Positions 52,678 through 61,594 of a stretch of DNA of 64,000 nt are shown piece after piece. The translations under genes were made by a program, and so were the position numbers. Source of the stretch: Bin87 sp965204395. Its GTDB lineage: Bacteria; Chloroflexota; Dehalococcoidia; Lucifugimonadales; UBA3495. The stretch spans positions 3,906,001-3,970,000 of the forward strand of contig OZ241987.1 of NCBI GenBank assembly GCA_965204395.1, given 5' to 3'. Positions within the stretch are counted from its first letter, which is position 1; each line of letters opens with the position of its first letter. The notes under the pieces were generated by a model. That model searched no databases. It saw only the letters and a list, made by a program, of their open reading frames with translations, and was not told where the DNA came from.

Positions 52678-52701
52678 GGTGGGTGATTATTCGCCCCCAC
52701 C
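52678..52701 (+). other. Hairpin between sdhB and sdhE
   Basis: GGTGGG (52678-52683) pairs with CCCACC (52696-52701), 6 bp with a 12-base loop. It lies between the two genes and may attenuate or stabilise the message. Confidence 0.45.
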
Positions 52702-52731
52702 GTCAGCAACCGGAACCATGAGGAGGAATCA

Positions 52732-53610
52732 GTGAAGTACGCCTTTTTCCCGGGTTGCGTGTCGCAAGGAGGCGCGCCCGAACTCTACCCGGCGGCGCGG
52801 ACGGTATGTGACCGCATGGGCATAGAGCTGGAGGAGATCCCCGGTTGGACCTGTACCGGCGCGGGCGTTATACAGGAGAAAAACCAGCTCTTTGGAGATA
52901 CGCTGAACGCGAGAAACTTCGCCAAAGCCGAGCGGATGGGCCTGCCAATCCTAACGATTTGCAGCACCTGCCAGGGAGTGATGTCGCAAGCCAACCATCG
53001 GATGCGCAATCCGGAATACCTGGCCGAGATCAACTCGCATCTGGCGGAAGAAGGGTTGGAATACAGCGGCCAGAGCGAACCCAAGCACCTCCTGTGGATC
53101 CTGATTGAAGACTACGGGTTGGAGCGGCTGGGTTCGCTGATCACCCGGCCGCTGAACGAGTTGAAGATCGCTCCCTTCTACGGGTGCTACATCGTGAGGC
53201 CGACGGAGGCGTTGGACATCGAGGAACATCCCGAACGGCAGCAGTCGTTGGAGATGTTGATCCAATTGCTGGGCGCAACCCTGGTGGACTTCGAGGGCAA
53301 GACCCGTTGCTGCGGGTTCCCCATCTTGACCATCAACCAACGGAACTCGATGGCAATGGTGGGCAAGCACACCTCCGAGGTCAAGGATCTGGGGGCGGAT
53401 GCCATGGTAACGCCGTGTCCGCTGTGCCATCTGAACCTGGACGGTTTTCAGCCGAAAGCCGCGTCTCAAGCGCGGAGAGCGATCGATCTACCCATTCTGC
53501 ACATGCCGCAGCTAATCGGCTTGGCGATGGGAATGTCCCCCAACGAACTAGGACTCAAGAGGCACATCATCAGCACCGGCCCCTTGGAAGTGAAGTTGCG
53601 CGGGCGCTAG
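52732..53610 (+). CDS. sdhE: SdhE-like CCG-domain subunit (heterodisulfide reductase B type)
   Basis: A 292-residue protein with two cysteine-rich CCG-like domains as in HdrB and SdhE. First domain: Cys9 (FPGC), Cys41-Thr42 where the second Cys of the CC pair is replaced by Thr, and C77xxC80 (CSTC). Second domain: YGC, TRCCG and PCPLC (CxxC), complete. Start is GTG 52732 with GGAGG 11 bases upstream. There is no membrane helix. It would anchor SdhAB and pass electrons to quinone, as in type E succinate:quinone oxidoreductases. Confidence 0.9.
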   Translation: MKYAFFPGCVSQGGAPELYPAARTVCDRMGIELEEIPGWTCTGAGVIQEKNQLFGDTLNARNFAKAERMGLPILTICSTCQGVMSQANHRMRNPEYLAEINSHLAEEGLEYSGQSEPKHLLWILIEDYGLERLGSLITRPLNELKIAPFYGCYIVRPTEALDIEEHPERQQSLEMLIQLLGATLVDFEGKTRCCGFPILTINQRNSMAMVGKHTSEVKDLGADAMVTPCPLCHLNLDGFQPKAASQARRAIDLPILHMPQLIGLAMGMSPNELGLKRHIISTGPLEVKLRGR

Positions 53611-53635
53611 AGCTGCACAACAAGCAGCGAAGTTC

Positions 53636-53660
53636 AGGGGCGGGTTAAAAACCCGCCCCT
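53636..53660. terminator. Intrinsic terminator after the sdh operon
   Basis: A perfect 11-bp stem AGGGGCGGGTT (53636-53646) with AACCCGCCCCT (53650-53660) and an AAA loop, followed by AGTTTGT. It is 26 bases after the sdhE stop. Confidence 0.8.
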
Positions 53661-53699
53661 AGTTTGTCATTTCGTTTGCCAAGAAGAGGAGGCGCGAGG

Positions 53700-54335
53700 A
53701 TGCCGCAGCCTTTCGTGGTCATCAAAAATCCTCACGTCGTTATTCGGAACGTCGTGAATCTGAACGTTGATCCCGACGCCACCCTGGCCGGTGGGGAGTT
53801 GGTCGTCGATTTTGTCCACATACCCAACGAACCGCCCGGCCTCCACTCCGGTTCCAGCATATTCCCTGGTGGGCAGTCGCACCGGAGAGGCTATGATTTC
53901 ATCATCGTCAACCCACGCACTCTGGATTATGTAGAGGTCAACATTCTGACCGTGGAGTCGTACGAACCTGGCGAAACCCAAAGCTCATTTTCATATCTTG
54001 TACGCTGTAGCGGTCGAGTGCGGAAGTTTCCCCGTCAGCACCAGTGCCCTGAGGTGAGCAACCCTGCGTGTGCCGCCTCGGGATGCGACGTGCTCGGCTG
54101 CAGGGTAAGGTCAAGTGCAAGCCGCTCCGCCACGACCATAGACGACGACGTCCAAATGCTCTTCGAGCTGGAGAGCGAACTGGAGCAGCGGCTAGACGAG
54201 GCTAGGATAGGCTTTGAGTTGGAGATAAGGAGGCGCTATCCCGGCCAAGCACTGTTCGTGAGAGACGGCTACACGGGCTCTCGGGTGTTTAGGGTGGATA
54301 CAATGCATATTTTGAAGGACCCGGGGGCGTGTTAG
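53700..54335 (+). CDS. Hypothetical protein with coiled-coil C-terminus, 211 aa
   Basis: I do not recognise this protein. ATG 53700 is chosen because a GAGGAGG box lies 8 to 12 bases upstream. Residues 1-85 are beta-rich with hydrophobic strands (FVVIKNPHVVIRNVVNL, GGELVVDFVHI). A cluster of Cys follows (CPEVSNPACAASGCDVLGC). The last 70 residues have a charged helix (ELESELEQRLDEARIGFELEIRRRY). Codon and base use differ from its neighbours (more A/T, rare codons). It lies alone between terminators and its TAG overlaps the stop of the convergent aminotransferase, consistent with acquired DNA. Confidence 0.6.
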   Translation: MPQPFVVIKNPHVVIRNVVNLNVDPDATLAGGELVVDFVHIPNEPPGLHSGSSIFPGGQSHRRGYDFIIVNPRTLDYVEVNILTVESYEPGETQSSFSYLVRCSGRVRKFPRQHQCPEVSNPACAASGCDVLGCRVRSSASRSATTIDDDVQMLFELESELEQRLDEARIGFELEIRRRYPGQALFVRDGYTGSRVFRVDTMHILKDPGAC

Positions 54336-55627
54336 TTCCGCAGGGTTGGGGCGACTTCGTGGATTGCGGCGACCGTCTGGTCAACATCCTCGTCGGTATG
54401 GGCGATGGATGGGTAGAATTTCTGGGGCCAGGACTTGATGATGCCGCGTTCCAGCAGGCCCGTGTTGAGCTTGCCCAACGGCGCAGGATTGGCCGCCAAT
54501 CCGTCGCGGTAATTTTGAACGGGGTGATCGGCAAAGTAGATGTCAAAGATGGCATCCTCGCCAACGCTCTGTACCGTGAATCCTTGTTCCGAGCACGAAT
54601 CAACCAATGCCTGGCGGATGCGGCCCCCGACGGTGTGGAGGCGGTCATATACGCCAGGTTTGCGCAATTCCGCCAACGTGGCCAGTCCGGCCGCGCACGC
54701 GATGGGATTGCCGTTGAGGGTGCCGATCTGATCGACGTAGCTGTCCGAGGACACGGAGGAACGGTCATACACGGCCATGACCTCAGCGGTACCTAGGACG
54801 CCGGCCAAGGGGTAACCGCCACCCATAATTTTCCCAACCGAGCACAAATCGGGCGTTACACCGTAGTACTCCTGAGCGCCACCGTAGGCGAGACGGAACC
54901 CGGTCACCACCTCGTCGAATATCAGCAGGATTCCAGCATCCTCCGTGATCTTGCGGAGACCGGCGAGGAAGCCGGGATTGGGCGCCAAGGTTCGTTGCAG
55001 AGGCTCCACGATGACGGCCGCGATTTCGTCCATGTGGGCGTCGACGATAGCAGCAGTGGTGTCCAAATCGTTGAACTGGGAGACGAGCATCAGGTCGCTG
55101 AGCGCGCGAGGGATGCCGGCGCTGTTGGCTTCCGACTGTGGGAACTCGACGCTGGCGGATGCGAAGACGGACATCATGGCGTAGTCGCTGGTGCCATGGT
55201 AACCACCCTCGAATTTCAGAATTTTCTCTTTGCCGGTGTAAGCGCGGGCGGCCCGCATGGCCTGGAAACAAGCGTCGGTGCCGCTGGTGGTGAAACGCAC
55301 CTTGTCGGCACAGGGAACGGCGTTGCAGAGTTCCTCGGCGAGCATCACGGCCTGGTCGTTGTTGGCGAAGAACGTTGAGCCGCGACCCACCGCCTCCAGC
55401 ACCGCTTCGGTTACCGCAGGGTGAGCATGACCAAGGATCATGGGGCCAGAGCCCATGAGCCAATCTACATATTCGTTGCCGGACACGTCCCAGCACCGGC
55501 CTGCTTTGCCATGGTGGACCAGGAAATTGAGATCGGCAGGATAGTTGGTGTTTCCGTTGGAATTGCCCGGAAAGTATTGAGCGGCTTTCGCGAGCAATTG
55601 CCGTTCCAGTTCAGTTCGCTCAGTCAT
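54332..55627 (-). CDS. Class III PLP aminotransferase, HemL-like
   Basis: A 431-residue fold-type I PLP enzyme. The N-terminal EYVDWLMGSGPMILGHAHPAVTEAVLEAV, the phosphate loop TTSGTDACFQAMRAAR, DEVVTGFRLAYGGAQEYYG, and the PLP lysine in SVGKIMGGGYPLAGVLG match class III aminotransferases related to glutamate-1-semialdehyde aminomutase. The identity as HemL is not certain, because typical HemL context is missing. The start is ATG 55627 with AGGAGG 7 bases upstream. Confidence 0.87.
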   Translation of the reverse strand: MTERTELERQLLAKAAQYFPGNSNGNTNYPADLNFLVHHGKAGRCWDVSGNEYVDWLMGSGPMILGHAHPAVTEAVLEAVGRGSTFFANNDQAVMLAEELCNAVPCADKVRFTTSGTDACFQAMRAARAYTGKEKILKFEGGYHGTSDYAMMSVFASASVEFPQSEANSAGIPRALSDLMLVSQFNDLDTTAAIVDAHMDEIAAVIVEPLQRTLAPNPGFLAGLRKITEDAGILLIFDEVVTGFRLAYGGAQEYYGVTPDLCSVGKIMGGGYPLAGVLGTAEVMAVYDRSSVSSDSYVDQIGTLNGNPIACAAGLATLAELRKPGVYDRLHTVGGRIRQALVDSCSEQGFTVQSVGEDAIFDIYFADHPVQNYRDGLAANPAPLGKLNTGLLERGIIKSWPQKFYPSIAHTDEDVDQTVAAIHEVAPTLRN

Positions 55628-55686
55628 GCGGGCCTCCTCCATTTTTGTAATAATCTTATAAACATTATACCGGCGGGGTAAAGAAA

Positions 55687-55714
55687 TAAGGGCGGGTTTG
55701 AATGCCCGCCCTTA
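55687..55714. terminator. Intrinsic terminator between convergent-type transcripts
   Basis: Perfect 10-bp stem TAAGGGCGGG (55687-55696) with CCCGCCCTTA (55705-55714). It lies between malate dehydrogenase stop (55740) and the aminotransferase start (55627), both on the minus strand, so it would end the mdh transcript. Confidence 0.7.
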
Positions 55715-55739
55715 CGCGTTTCGGATTGGTCAGCGTCTG

Positions 55740-56684
55740 CTAACTTGCTTCCGCCTTGGCGCCAGCCATGACGTCGACCAACTCCTGAACAGAAGCGGCT
55801 GAGCTTTGTAGAGCGGCCCTTTCGTCGTCTGTCAGGCTGATCTCGATGATCTGCTCGACACCTTCGGCTCCGATCTTCACCGGGACGCCCACGCACAGAC
55901 CGTTGATTCCGTACTCGCCTTCCAGGTAGGCGCAGCCGGGCAGAATGCGCTTCTTGTCCAGCAAGATGGCTTCAACCATTTCGGTGATGGCAGCGGACGG
56001 GGCGTAGAAAGCCGAACCCTGCTTGAGGAGGGCAACGATCTCGCCGCCGCCGTCGCGGGTTCGTTGGACGATGGAGTCGATTCGGTCCTGCGACAACAAC
56101 TCGGTCAGCGGGATACAGCCGACCGTGGTGTAGCGCACCAACGGCACCATATCGTCGCCGTGTCCGCCCAGCACCATTGCCTGGACATCGTCAACGGACA
56201 CGTTGAGTTCCTGGGCGATGAAGGTGCGATAACGGGCAGTGTCGAGCACTCCGGCCATGCCGAAAACCCGATGGCGCGGGAAACCGGCGGTCTGGAACAC
56301 GTTCTGCACCATTGCGTCCAATGGATTGGTGACGGCCAGGATTATGCAGTTGGGGGAGTGCTTGACAACTTCCTCAGTAACGGCGGAGGTGATACGCATG
56401 TTGGTGAGGAGCAGGTCGTCGCGGCTCATGCCGGGGCGGCGGGCGATGCCGGCTGTGATCACCACGACATCGGAGTCCGCGGTTTCCTCATACCCGTTGG
56501 ATCCCGTGATCATGCCGTCGGAACCAATGATGGGTCCAGATTCCAGCATGTCGAGACCTTTGCCTTGGGGCAGGTCTTCAACCACGTCCACCAGGACCAC
56601 GTCGGCGTACCCGAGCTGGTGGATGCGCTGGGCGGTGGTGGCGCCGACGTTGCCGGCGCCCACTACAGTGACTTTGCTTCGCAT
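55740..56684 (-). CDS. mdh: Malate dehydrogenase
   Basis: A 314-residue NAD-dependent lactate/malate dehydrogenase-family enzyme. The Rossmann loop is VVGAGNVGATTAQ; the substrate loop ARRPGMSRDDLL has Arg-Arg, typical of malate rather than lactate enzymes; the catalytic His is in VLGGHGDDMVPL and Arg in the RHRVFGMAGVLD region. It interconverts malate and oxaloacetate in the TCA cycle. It is 36 bases downstream of the isocitrate dehydrogenase gene. Confidence 0.95.
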   Translation of the reverse strand: MRSKVTVVGAGNVGATTAQRIHQLGYADVVLVDVVEDLPQGKGLDMLESGPIIGSDGMITGSNGYEETADSDVVVITAGIARRPGMSRDDLLLTNMRITSAVTEEVVKHSPNCIILAVTNPLDAMVQNVFQTAGFPRHRVFGMAGVLDTARYRTFIAQELNVSVDDVQAMVLGGHGDDMVPLVRYTTVGCIPLTELLSQDRIDSIVQRTRDGGGEIVALLKQGSAFYAPSAAITEMVEAILLDKKRILPGCAYLEGEYGINGLCVGVPVKIGAEGVEQIIEISLTDDERAALQSSAASVQELVDVMAGAKAEAS

Positions 56685-56720
56685 CTGCTGAGGGTTTCTC
56701 CTTGTCGGATAGGTGTGATG

Positions 56721-58949
56721 CTAGATGGCATCGACAATGGCGTTCAGGGTAGCGCTGGGACGCATGGCTCTGGCCGCCATGTCGTTATCGGGCCGGTAGT
56801 AGCCGCCGATCTCCATCGGCTGTCCCTGACAGTCAATAAGCTCCTGGACGATCTTGTCTTCGTTTGCGGTCATCTGCTGAGCTACTTCGGTGAACGTGGC
56901 TTTCATTGCGGGATCTTTGTCCTGGTTGGCCAGAGCCTGGGCCCAGTACAGCGCCAAATAGAAATGACTGCCGCGCGTATCTAACTCGTTGACCCGGCGT
57001 GAAGGATTGCGCTGATACTCCAGGTGCTCGCCGATGGCCGCGTCCAGCGTTTCCGCGAGCAGCCGAGCCTGGTCGTTGTTGAACACCTCGCCGTAATGCT
57101 CGAAGGAAGCAACCAACGCGCAGAATTCGCCCAGAGAGTCCCAGCGCAGGTGTCCCTCTTCCTGGAATTGTTGGACGTGCCGCGGAGCTGAACCGCCGGC
57201 CCCGGTCTCGAACATGCCGCCACCGTTCAACAGGGGGACGACCGAGAGCATCTTGGCGCTGGTGCCCAATTCGAGGATGGGGAACAGGTCGGTGAGGTAG
57301 TCGCGCAGTACATTGCCGGTGACGGCGATGGTGTCCTGACCCGCCCTGCTGCGAGTAACGGTGGCCCTCATGGCCTCCAGCGGGGGCATCGTGCTGATGT
57401 CGAGCCCGGTGGTGTCATGATCCGGAAGGTATTGCTCCACCTTCTTGATCAACTCGGCGTCATGGGCGCGGTCGGCATCGAGCCAGAAGATAGCCGCTTG
57501 GCCGGTGAGCCGGGAGCGGGTGACGCCCAGCTTGACCCAGTCCTGGATGGGGAGGTCCTTGGTCTGGCACATGCGAAAGATGTCGTCTTTGCTTACTTTC
57601 TGCTCCATCAGGACCACGCCGGACTGGTCCACCACCTGGATGGAGCCGTTGCCCGGGGCCTCGAAGGTCTTGTCGTGGGAGCCGTATTCCTCAGCGGCTT
57701 GGGCCATGAGGCCAACGTTGGCGACGCTGCCGAGGGTCGCGGGATCGAGGGCTCCGTGTTGCTGGCAGTCCTCTACCACCGCCTGGTAGATGGTGGCGTA
57801 GGAGCGGTCGGGGATCAGGGCGATGGTGTCGTGCAACTCGTTGTCGGGTCCCCAGGTGCGGCCACCATCGCGGATGACGACGGGCATGGAGGCGTCGATG
57901 ATGGTATCGCTGGACACGTGCAGGTTGGAGATGCCCCGGTAGGAGTTCACCATCATCAGGTCCGGCCGCTTGTCGTAGCAGGCCTGGATATCGGCCTCGA
58001 TCTCCGCCCGCTTGGCTTCCGGCAAGTCCTGGATCTTGGTTAGCATTTCGGCGATGCCGTTGTCGGGGTCCACCGCGACCTGGGACAGTGCGTCGGCGTG
58101 CTTCTCGAATACGTCGTTGAAAAATTCCGACACCAGATGACCGAAAATTATCGGGTCAGACACCCTCATCATGGTCGTTTTGACGTGGAGACCGAGCAGG
58201 AGGTCGTCGGCTTTGGCCTGATTCATTTGGTCGGCGTAGAACTCGCGCAGCTTGGCAACGTCCATAACGGCGCAGTCGATGATTTCGCCGGCCTGTAGGG
58301 GGATGCCGGATTTAAGCTCGGTAACGCTGCCGTCGCTGCCGACGAACTGGATGGCTGCGGTTCCGGCCTCGGAGGTGGTGACCGCGACCTCGGTGCTGAA
58401 GAAATCGCCTTCGGTCATGTGGCCGACACGGGTCTTGGACACTTCCGGCCAGTCCTGCATCATGCGATGGGGATTGCGCTGGCCGTGAAACTTAACCGCG
58501 TTCGACGAGCGACGGTCGGAGTTGCCTTCCCGAATGACGGGGTTTACGGCGCTACCCAGCACGCGGGAGTAGCGGACCTGGGTTTCGCGTTCGGCGTCAT
58601 TGGAGGGCTGGTCAGGGTAATCAGGGATGTCGTAGCCCTTGCCCTGCAATTCTGCGATGGCGCTCTTCAACTGCGGTATCGATGCGCTGATGTTGGGCAG
58701 CTTGACGAGGTTCGCGTCAGGCTGGAGACACAGTTCACCGCACATCCGGAGATAGTCCGGGATCCGCTGCTCCTCGGTCAGGTTGTCGGGGAAGTTGGCG
58801 ATGATGCGCCCGGACAGCGAGATGTCCCAAGTCTCCAATTCGATGCCGGAACTCTTGGTGAACGCCTGGAGAATGGGGAGCAACGAATGGGTTGCGAGGT
58901 ACGGCGCCTCGTCGGTTTCGGTATAAATGATCTTGGCAGATTCTGGCAT
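56721..58949 (-). CDS. icd: Monomeric NADP-dependent isocitrate dehydrogenase
   Basis: A 742-residue monomeric-type isocitrate dehydrogenase, unrelated in length to the dimeric enzyme. MPESAKIIYTETDEAP at the start, LMMVNSYRGISNLHVSSDTIIDASMPVVIRDGGRTWGPD (substrate site), APGNGSIQVVDQSG and DNDMAARAMRPSATLNAIVD-type endings are characteristic. It makes 2-oxoglutarate and NADPH. The start is ATG 58949 with a GAGGAGGAG box. It is first in an icd-mdh operon, which places two TCA enzymes together beside sdhABE. Confidence 0.96.
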   Translation of the reverse strand: MPESAKIIYTETDEAPYLATHSLLPILQAFTKSSGIELETWDISLSGRIIANFPDNLTEEQRIPDYLRMCGELCLQPDANLVKLPNISASIPQLKSAIAELQGKGYDIPDYPDQPSNDAERETQVRYSRVLGSAVNPVIREGNSDRRSSNAVKFHGQRNPHRMMQDWPEVSKTRVGHMTEGDFFSTEVAVTTSEAGTAAIQFVGSDGSVTELKSGIPLQAGEIIDCAVMDVAKLREFYADQMNQAKADDLLLGLHVKTTMMRVSDPIIFGHLVSEFFNDVFEKHADALSQVAVDPDNGIAEMLTKIQDLPEAKRAEIEADIQACYDKRPDLMMVNSYRGISNLHVSSDTIIDASMPVVIRDGGRTWGPDNELHDTIALIPDRSYATIYQAVVEDCQQHGALDPATLGSVANVGLMAQAAEEYGSHDKTFEAPGNGSIQVVDQSGVVLMEQKVSKDDIFRMCQTKDLPIQDWVKLGVTRSRLTGQAAIFWLDADRAHDAELIKKVEQYLPDHDTTGLDISTMPPLEAMRATVTRSRAGQDTIAVTGNVLRDYLTDLFPILELGTSAKMLSVVPLLNGGGMFETGAGGSAPRHVQQFQEEGHLRWDSLGEFCALVASFEHYGEVFNNDQARLLAETLDAAIGEHLEYQRNPSRRVNELDTRGSHFYLALYWAQALANQDKDPAMKATFTEVAQQMTANEDKIVQELIDCQGQPMEIGGYYRPDNDMAARAMRPSATLNAIVDAI

Positions 58950-59067
58950 GATCTCCTCCTCAGCAAGCAAATTCCACGGGCCGCTACGGTTTGCCAAGGA
59001 CTGTTTGACTACAGGCCCGGATGGGGGTAACGGATGCAACGCATCCGACAGGGGCTAAACCCGAACG

Positions 59068-59073
59068 ATTATA
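59068..59073 (-). promoter_or_regulatory. Candidate -10 box of the icd-mdh operon
   Basis: TATAAT on the minus strand, 119 bases before the icd ATG. The -35 side is poor. A 7-bp dyad CGGATGC/GCATCCG with a 3-base loop (59031-59047) lies in the resulting leader. Confidence 0.4.
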
Positions 59074-59116
59074 TACCCCGAACGAGGTCTGTGGTACCCC
59101 ACACACTAGCGACGGT

Positions 59117-59145
59117 CTTGTCAAGCGCACGGTGCGGGTGTACAA
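59117..59145 (+). promoter_or_regulatory. Candidate promoter of the gamma-glutamyltransferase gene
   Basis: TTGTCA (59117-59122), a 17-base spacer and TACAAA (59140-59145), 41 bases before the ATG. Confidence 0.45.
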
Positions 59146-59186
59146 AGATGGCGCCAATAGACCCTGTTAGCCAAGGGAGATCCTTC

Positions 59187-60788
59187 ATGTTCTTTAACTC
59201 GCGTCGTTCCACAGTACACGCCACCCACGGCATGGTCGCGACCAGTCAGCCGTTGGCGGCCATGGCGGGCCTGCGCATCCTAATGGCCGGCGGCAACGCG
59301 GTTGACGCCGCCGTAGCAACTGCGGCGACACTGAACGTGGTGGAGCCCATGTCAACCGGTGTGGGTGGCGACCTGTTCGCGCTGATCTGGAAAGCCAAGC
59401 GCAAGGATGTGGTCGCGCTGAATGGAAGCGGCCGAGCGCCCATGGCTGCGGATATTGACGAGTTGCGAAGCCAGGGGCGTTCCAGGATGCCGGCGTTGGG
59501 TCCCTACTCGGTCTCCGTCCCCGGCACCGTGCATGGATGGGAGGTACTGCTGGAAAGTGAAGGCACAATAAGCCTGGCCGACGCTCTGGAGCCGGCTATC
59601 GACTACGCCGAAAACGGTTTCCCGGTGAGCGACATAATTGCCTACCAATGGCAGCAACAGGAGGACAAGCTATCGGTGTTGCCCTCGGGTCAGGAGTTGT
59701 TGACCAATGGTCGTGCTCCGCGTGAAGGCGAGATGATGCGGTTGCCGACGCTGGCTAAAACTTTGCGCACCGTTGCCGAAGGTGGCAGCGAAGGGTTCTA
59801 CAACGGCCCCATCGCCCACGCCATGGCGAGCTTTGTGCAGGAGCAGGGAGGTTGGCTCAGCGAGGAAGACCTGGCGGCGCACCACTCCGACTGGGACGAG
59901 CCGATCAAAACGGACTACCGAGGCGTAACGTGCTGGGAGTGCCCGCCGAACGGCCAGGGGATCATCGCTCTGGAGGCCCTGAATATCGCTGAGGGGTTTG
60001 ACATCTCGAGCATGGGAGAACAAAGCGCCGACCGGTATCACCACCTGATTGAGGCGACGAGGCTGGGCTTCGCCGACGCGTTCCGTTACCTGGCTGACCC
60101 GCGCTGCGCGGACGTGCCGACGACGATGTGGGCGTCCAAGAAGTATGCGGACGGACGACGCAAGCTAATCGATTCCAGTACCGCGATGCAAACTGCGCCT
60201 TACGGAAAGATGGTGCCGGGGAGCGATACCGTTTACATCAGCGTTATCGACGGAGACGGCAACGCCTGCTCGTTGATCAACAGCGTGTTCACCAACTTTG
60301 GGTCCGGATTGGTAGCTCCGGGGACTGGAATCGTGCTGCACAACCGGGCGTCGCTGTTCGAGTTGGATCCCGACCATCCAAACTCACTGGTCGGTGGGAA
60401 GCGTCCGTTCCACACCATCATTCCAGCCATGGCGACCCGGGACGGCGAGTTGTGGCTGAGCTACGGCGTTATGGGAGGGTTCATGCAGCCGCAAGGCCAT
60501 CTGCAAGTGATCTCGAACATGGTGGACTTCGGCATGGACTCCCAGGGAGCCTTGGACGCCTTGCGGTTCCAGATCGCCGGCGACTCGGTGTGGCTGGAAG
60601 GCGACGTCAGTAACGACGTGGTGATGGAACTGCACCGCAGGGGGCACCGTGTGAACGTAATGCACGGGCCCGGACGCGGAGGCGCCGGCGGAATGGGCGG
60701 CGGCCAAGTGGTCAGTAGAGACCCAGACAGCGGGGTTCTGAGCGGAGGCAGCGAGCCGCGCAAGGACGGCGCCGCAGTGGGTTGGTAG
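59187..60788 (+). CDS. Gamma-glutamyltransferase family protein
   Basis: A 533-residue Ntn-hydrolase precursor. ATG 59187 has GGGAGA 8 bases upstream; the frame is open further up without a signal. The small-subunit nucleophile should be Thr348 in SDTVYISVIDGDGNACS (D-T-x-x-x-S). GGNAVDAAVATAATLNVVEPMSTGVGGDLFALI and YGVMGGFMQPQGHLQVISNMVDFGMDSQGALDAPR-type segments are present. No signal peptide is visible, so the protein is probably cytoplasmic and may be an acylase rather than a glutathione hydrolase. Confidence 0.9.
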   Translation: MFFNSRRSTVHATHGMVATSQPLAAMAGLRILMAGGNAVDAAVATAATLNVVEPMSTGVGGDLFALIWKAKRKDVVALNGSGRAPMAADIDELRSQGRSRMPALGPYSVSVPGTVHGWEVLLESEGTISLADALEPAIDYAENGFPVSDIIAYQWQQQEDKLSVLPSGQELLTNGRAPREGEMMRLPTLAKTLRTVAEGGSEGFYNGPIAHAMASFVQEQGGWLSEEDLAAHHSDWDEPIKTDYRGVTCWECPPNGQGIIALEALNIAEGFDISSMGEQSADRYHHLIEATRLGFADAFRYLADPRCADVPTTMWASKKYADGRRKLIDSSTAMQTAPYGKMVPGSDTVYISVIDGDGNACSLINSVFTNFGSGLVAPGTGIVLHNRASLFELDPDHPNSLVGGKRPFHTIIPAMATRDGELWLSYGVMGGFMQPQGHLQVISNMVDFGMDSQGALDALRFQIAGDSVWLEGDVSNDVVMELHRRGHRVNVMHGPGRGGAGGMGGGQVVSRDPDSGVLSGGSEPRKDGAAVGW

Positions 60789-60789
60789 G

Positions 60790-61179
60790 CTACCGGGACA
60801 GCCAGTGGCGGAAACGCTGCCAAGTCCCTTGCGGGGGTTCATCGACGCGCCGGCCGCGCCAGTAAGCTGGCCGTTGTTGTCCCATGCGTCGAATGAACAT
60901 CCAAACCGCTGCGACCGCCATGATTGCCAAACCTGCCAACGACGTCCAGACCGGCAGCAACGGCAACAATCCAAGCGCCGCCAGGATAGCGCCACCCAAC
61001 GCCAACTTACCCGGCGATATGAGACGGACGCTCTCCTTGGGTTTGGGCGTGAAGGGAGATGGCTCATCGTCCAATGGACGCACCGAATCGCCAACTGGAG
61101 GAGTATTCGCCTGTTGAGGCGACTCGGCTTCCAGCTCACCCAGCAGTTGTTCGATTTCCTGTTCGTATCGTTCTTTCAT
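60790..61179 (-). CDS. Small membrane-associated hypothetical protein
   Basis: A 129-residue protein (start ATG 61179; another in-frame start is 36 bases upstream). It begins with a charged helix (KERYEQEIEQLLGELEA), then a Pro-rich linker, and ends with two hydrophobic helices (about residues 58-96) and a basic tail. This resembles short membrane proteins found beside ribosomal protein L34 genes, but I cannot name a family. It is convergent with the gamma-glutamyltransferase, one base between stops. Confidence 0.6.
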   Translation of the reverse strand: MKERYEQEIEQLLGELEAESPQQANTPPVGDSVRPLDDEPSPFTPKPKESVRLISPGKLALGGAILAALGLLPLLPVWTSLAGLAIMAVAAVWMFIRRMGQQRPAYWRGRRVDEPPQGTWQRFRHWLSR

Positions 61180-61361
61180 CGCTACGTGTCCGAGTTGAAG
61201 TGGGCGACCCATCACCGTTTAGTGGGATTATAGCGTCAGCACTTCGTAAACGTAAGCGTTACAACGAAAATTGGGGCTGCCTTACGGGCTTGGACTTGGC
61301 AGGGGGGCCGGAACGATTCGGATGGAGGGCGGCGGGTTCAGACTTCCGTTGTCGGCGATTC

Positions 61362-61390
61362 TTGACGCACCGGGGCATTGCCTTTAGTAT
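61362..61390 (+). promoter_or_regulatory. Promoter of rpmH-rnpA
   Basis: TTGACG (61362-61367) and TAGTAT (61385-61390) with a 17-base spacer. The predicted transcript start, about 61397, lies 16 bases before the rpmH ATG. Confidence 0.65.
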
Positions 61391-61412
61391 TGAATATTGT
61401 CGGAGAGACAGT

Positions 61413-61550
61413 ATGCCGAAACGAACTTATCAGCCCAAAAAGCGACGCCGTGCGCGCGTGCACGGTTTCCGCTCACGTTCTCGCACCTCAGATGGTCGCG
61501 CGGTACTACGCCGACGCCGGTTCAAGGGCCGGCACCGGTTGTCCGTGTAG
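61413..61550 (+). CDS. rpmH: 50S ribosomal protein L34
   Basis: A 45-residue ribosomal protein. MPKRTYQPKKRRRARVHGFR and the Arg-rich end RRRRFKGRHRLSV are canonical L34. CGGAGAG lies 7 to 12 bases upstream. It is the first gene of rpmH-rnpA-yidD, typical gene order in bacteria. The start is clear from homology. Confidence 0.97.
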   Translation: MPKRTYQPKKRRRARVHGFRSRSRTSDGRAVLRRRRFKGRHRLSV

Positions 61551-61594
61551 TTGACCTGTTGCTCCGCGCCACCGCCGTCGGCCGCCGGTCGTTG

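Noticed and set aside
54332..55627. Assignment as hemL (heme biosynthesis)
   Set aside because: The class III aminotransferase motifs fit, but no other heme genes are nearby and HemL-specific features cannot be confirmed by eye, so only the family is stated.
61180..61412. Replication origin near rpmH
   Set aside because: The rpmH-rnpA-yidC locus is often near oriC, but no TTATCCACA-type DnaA boxes and no dnaA or dnaN gene are present here.
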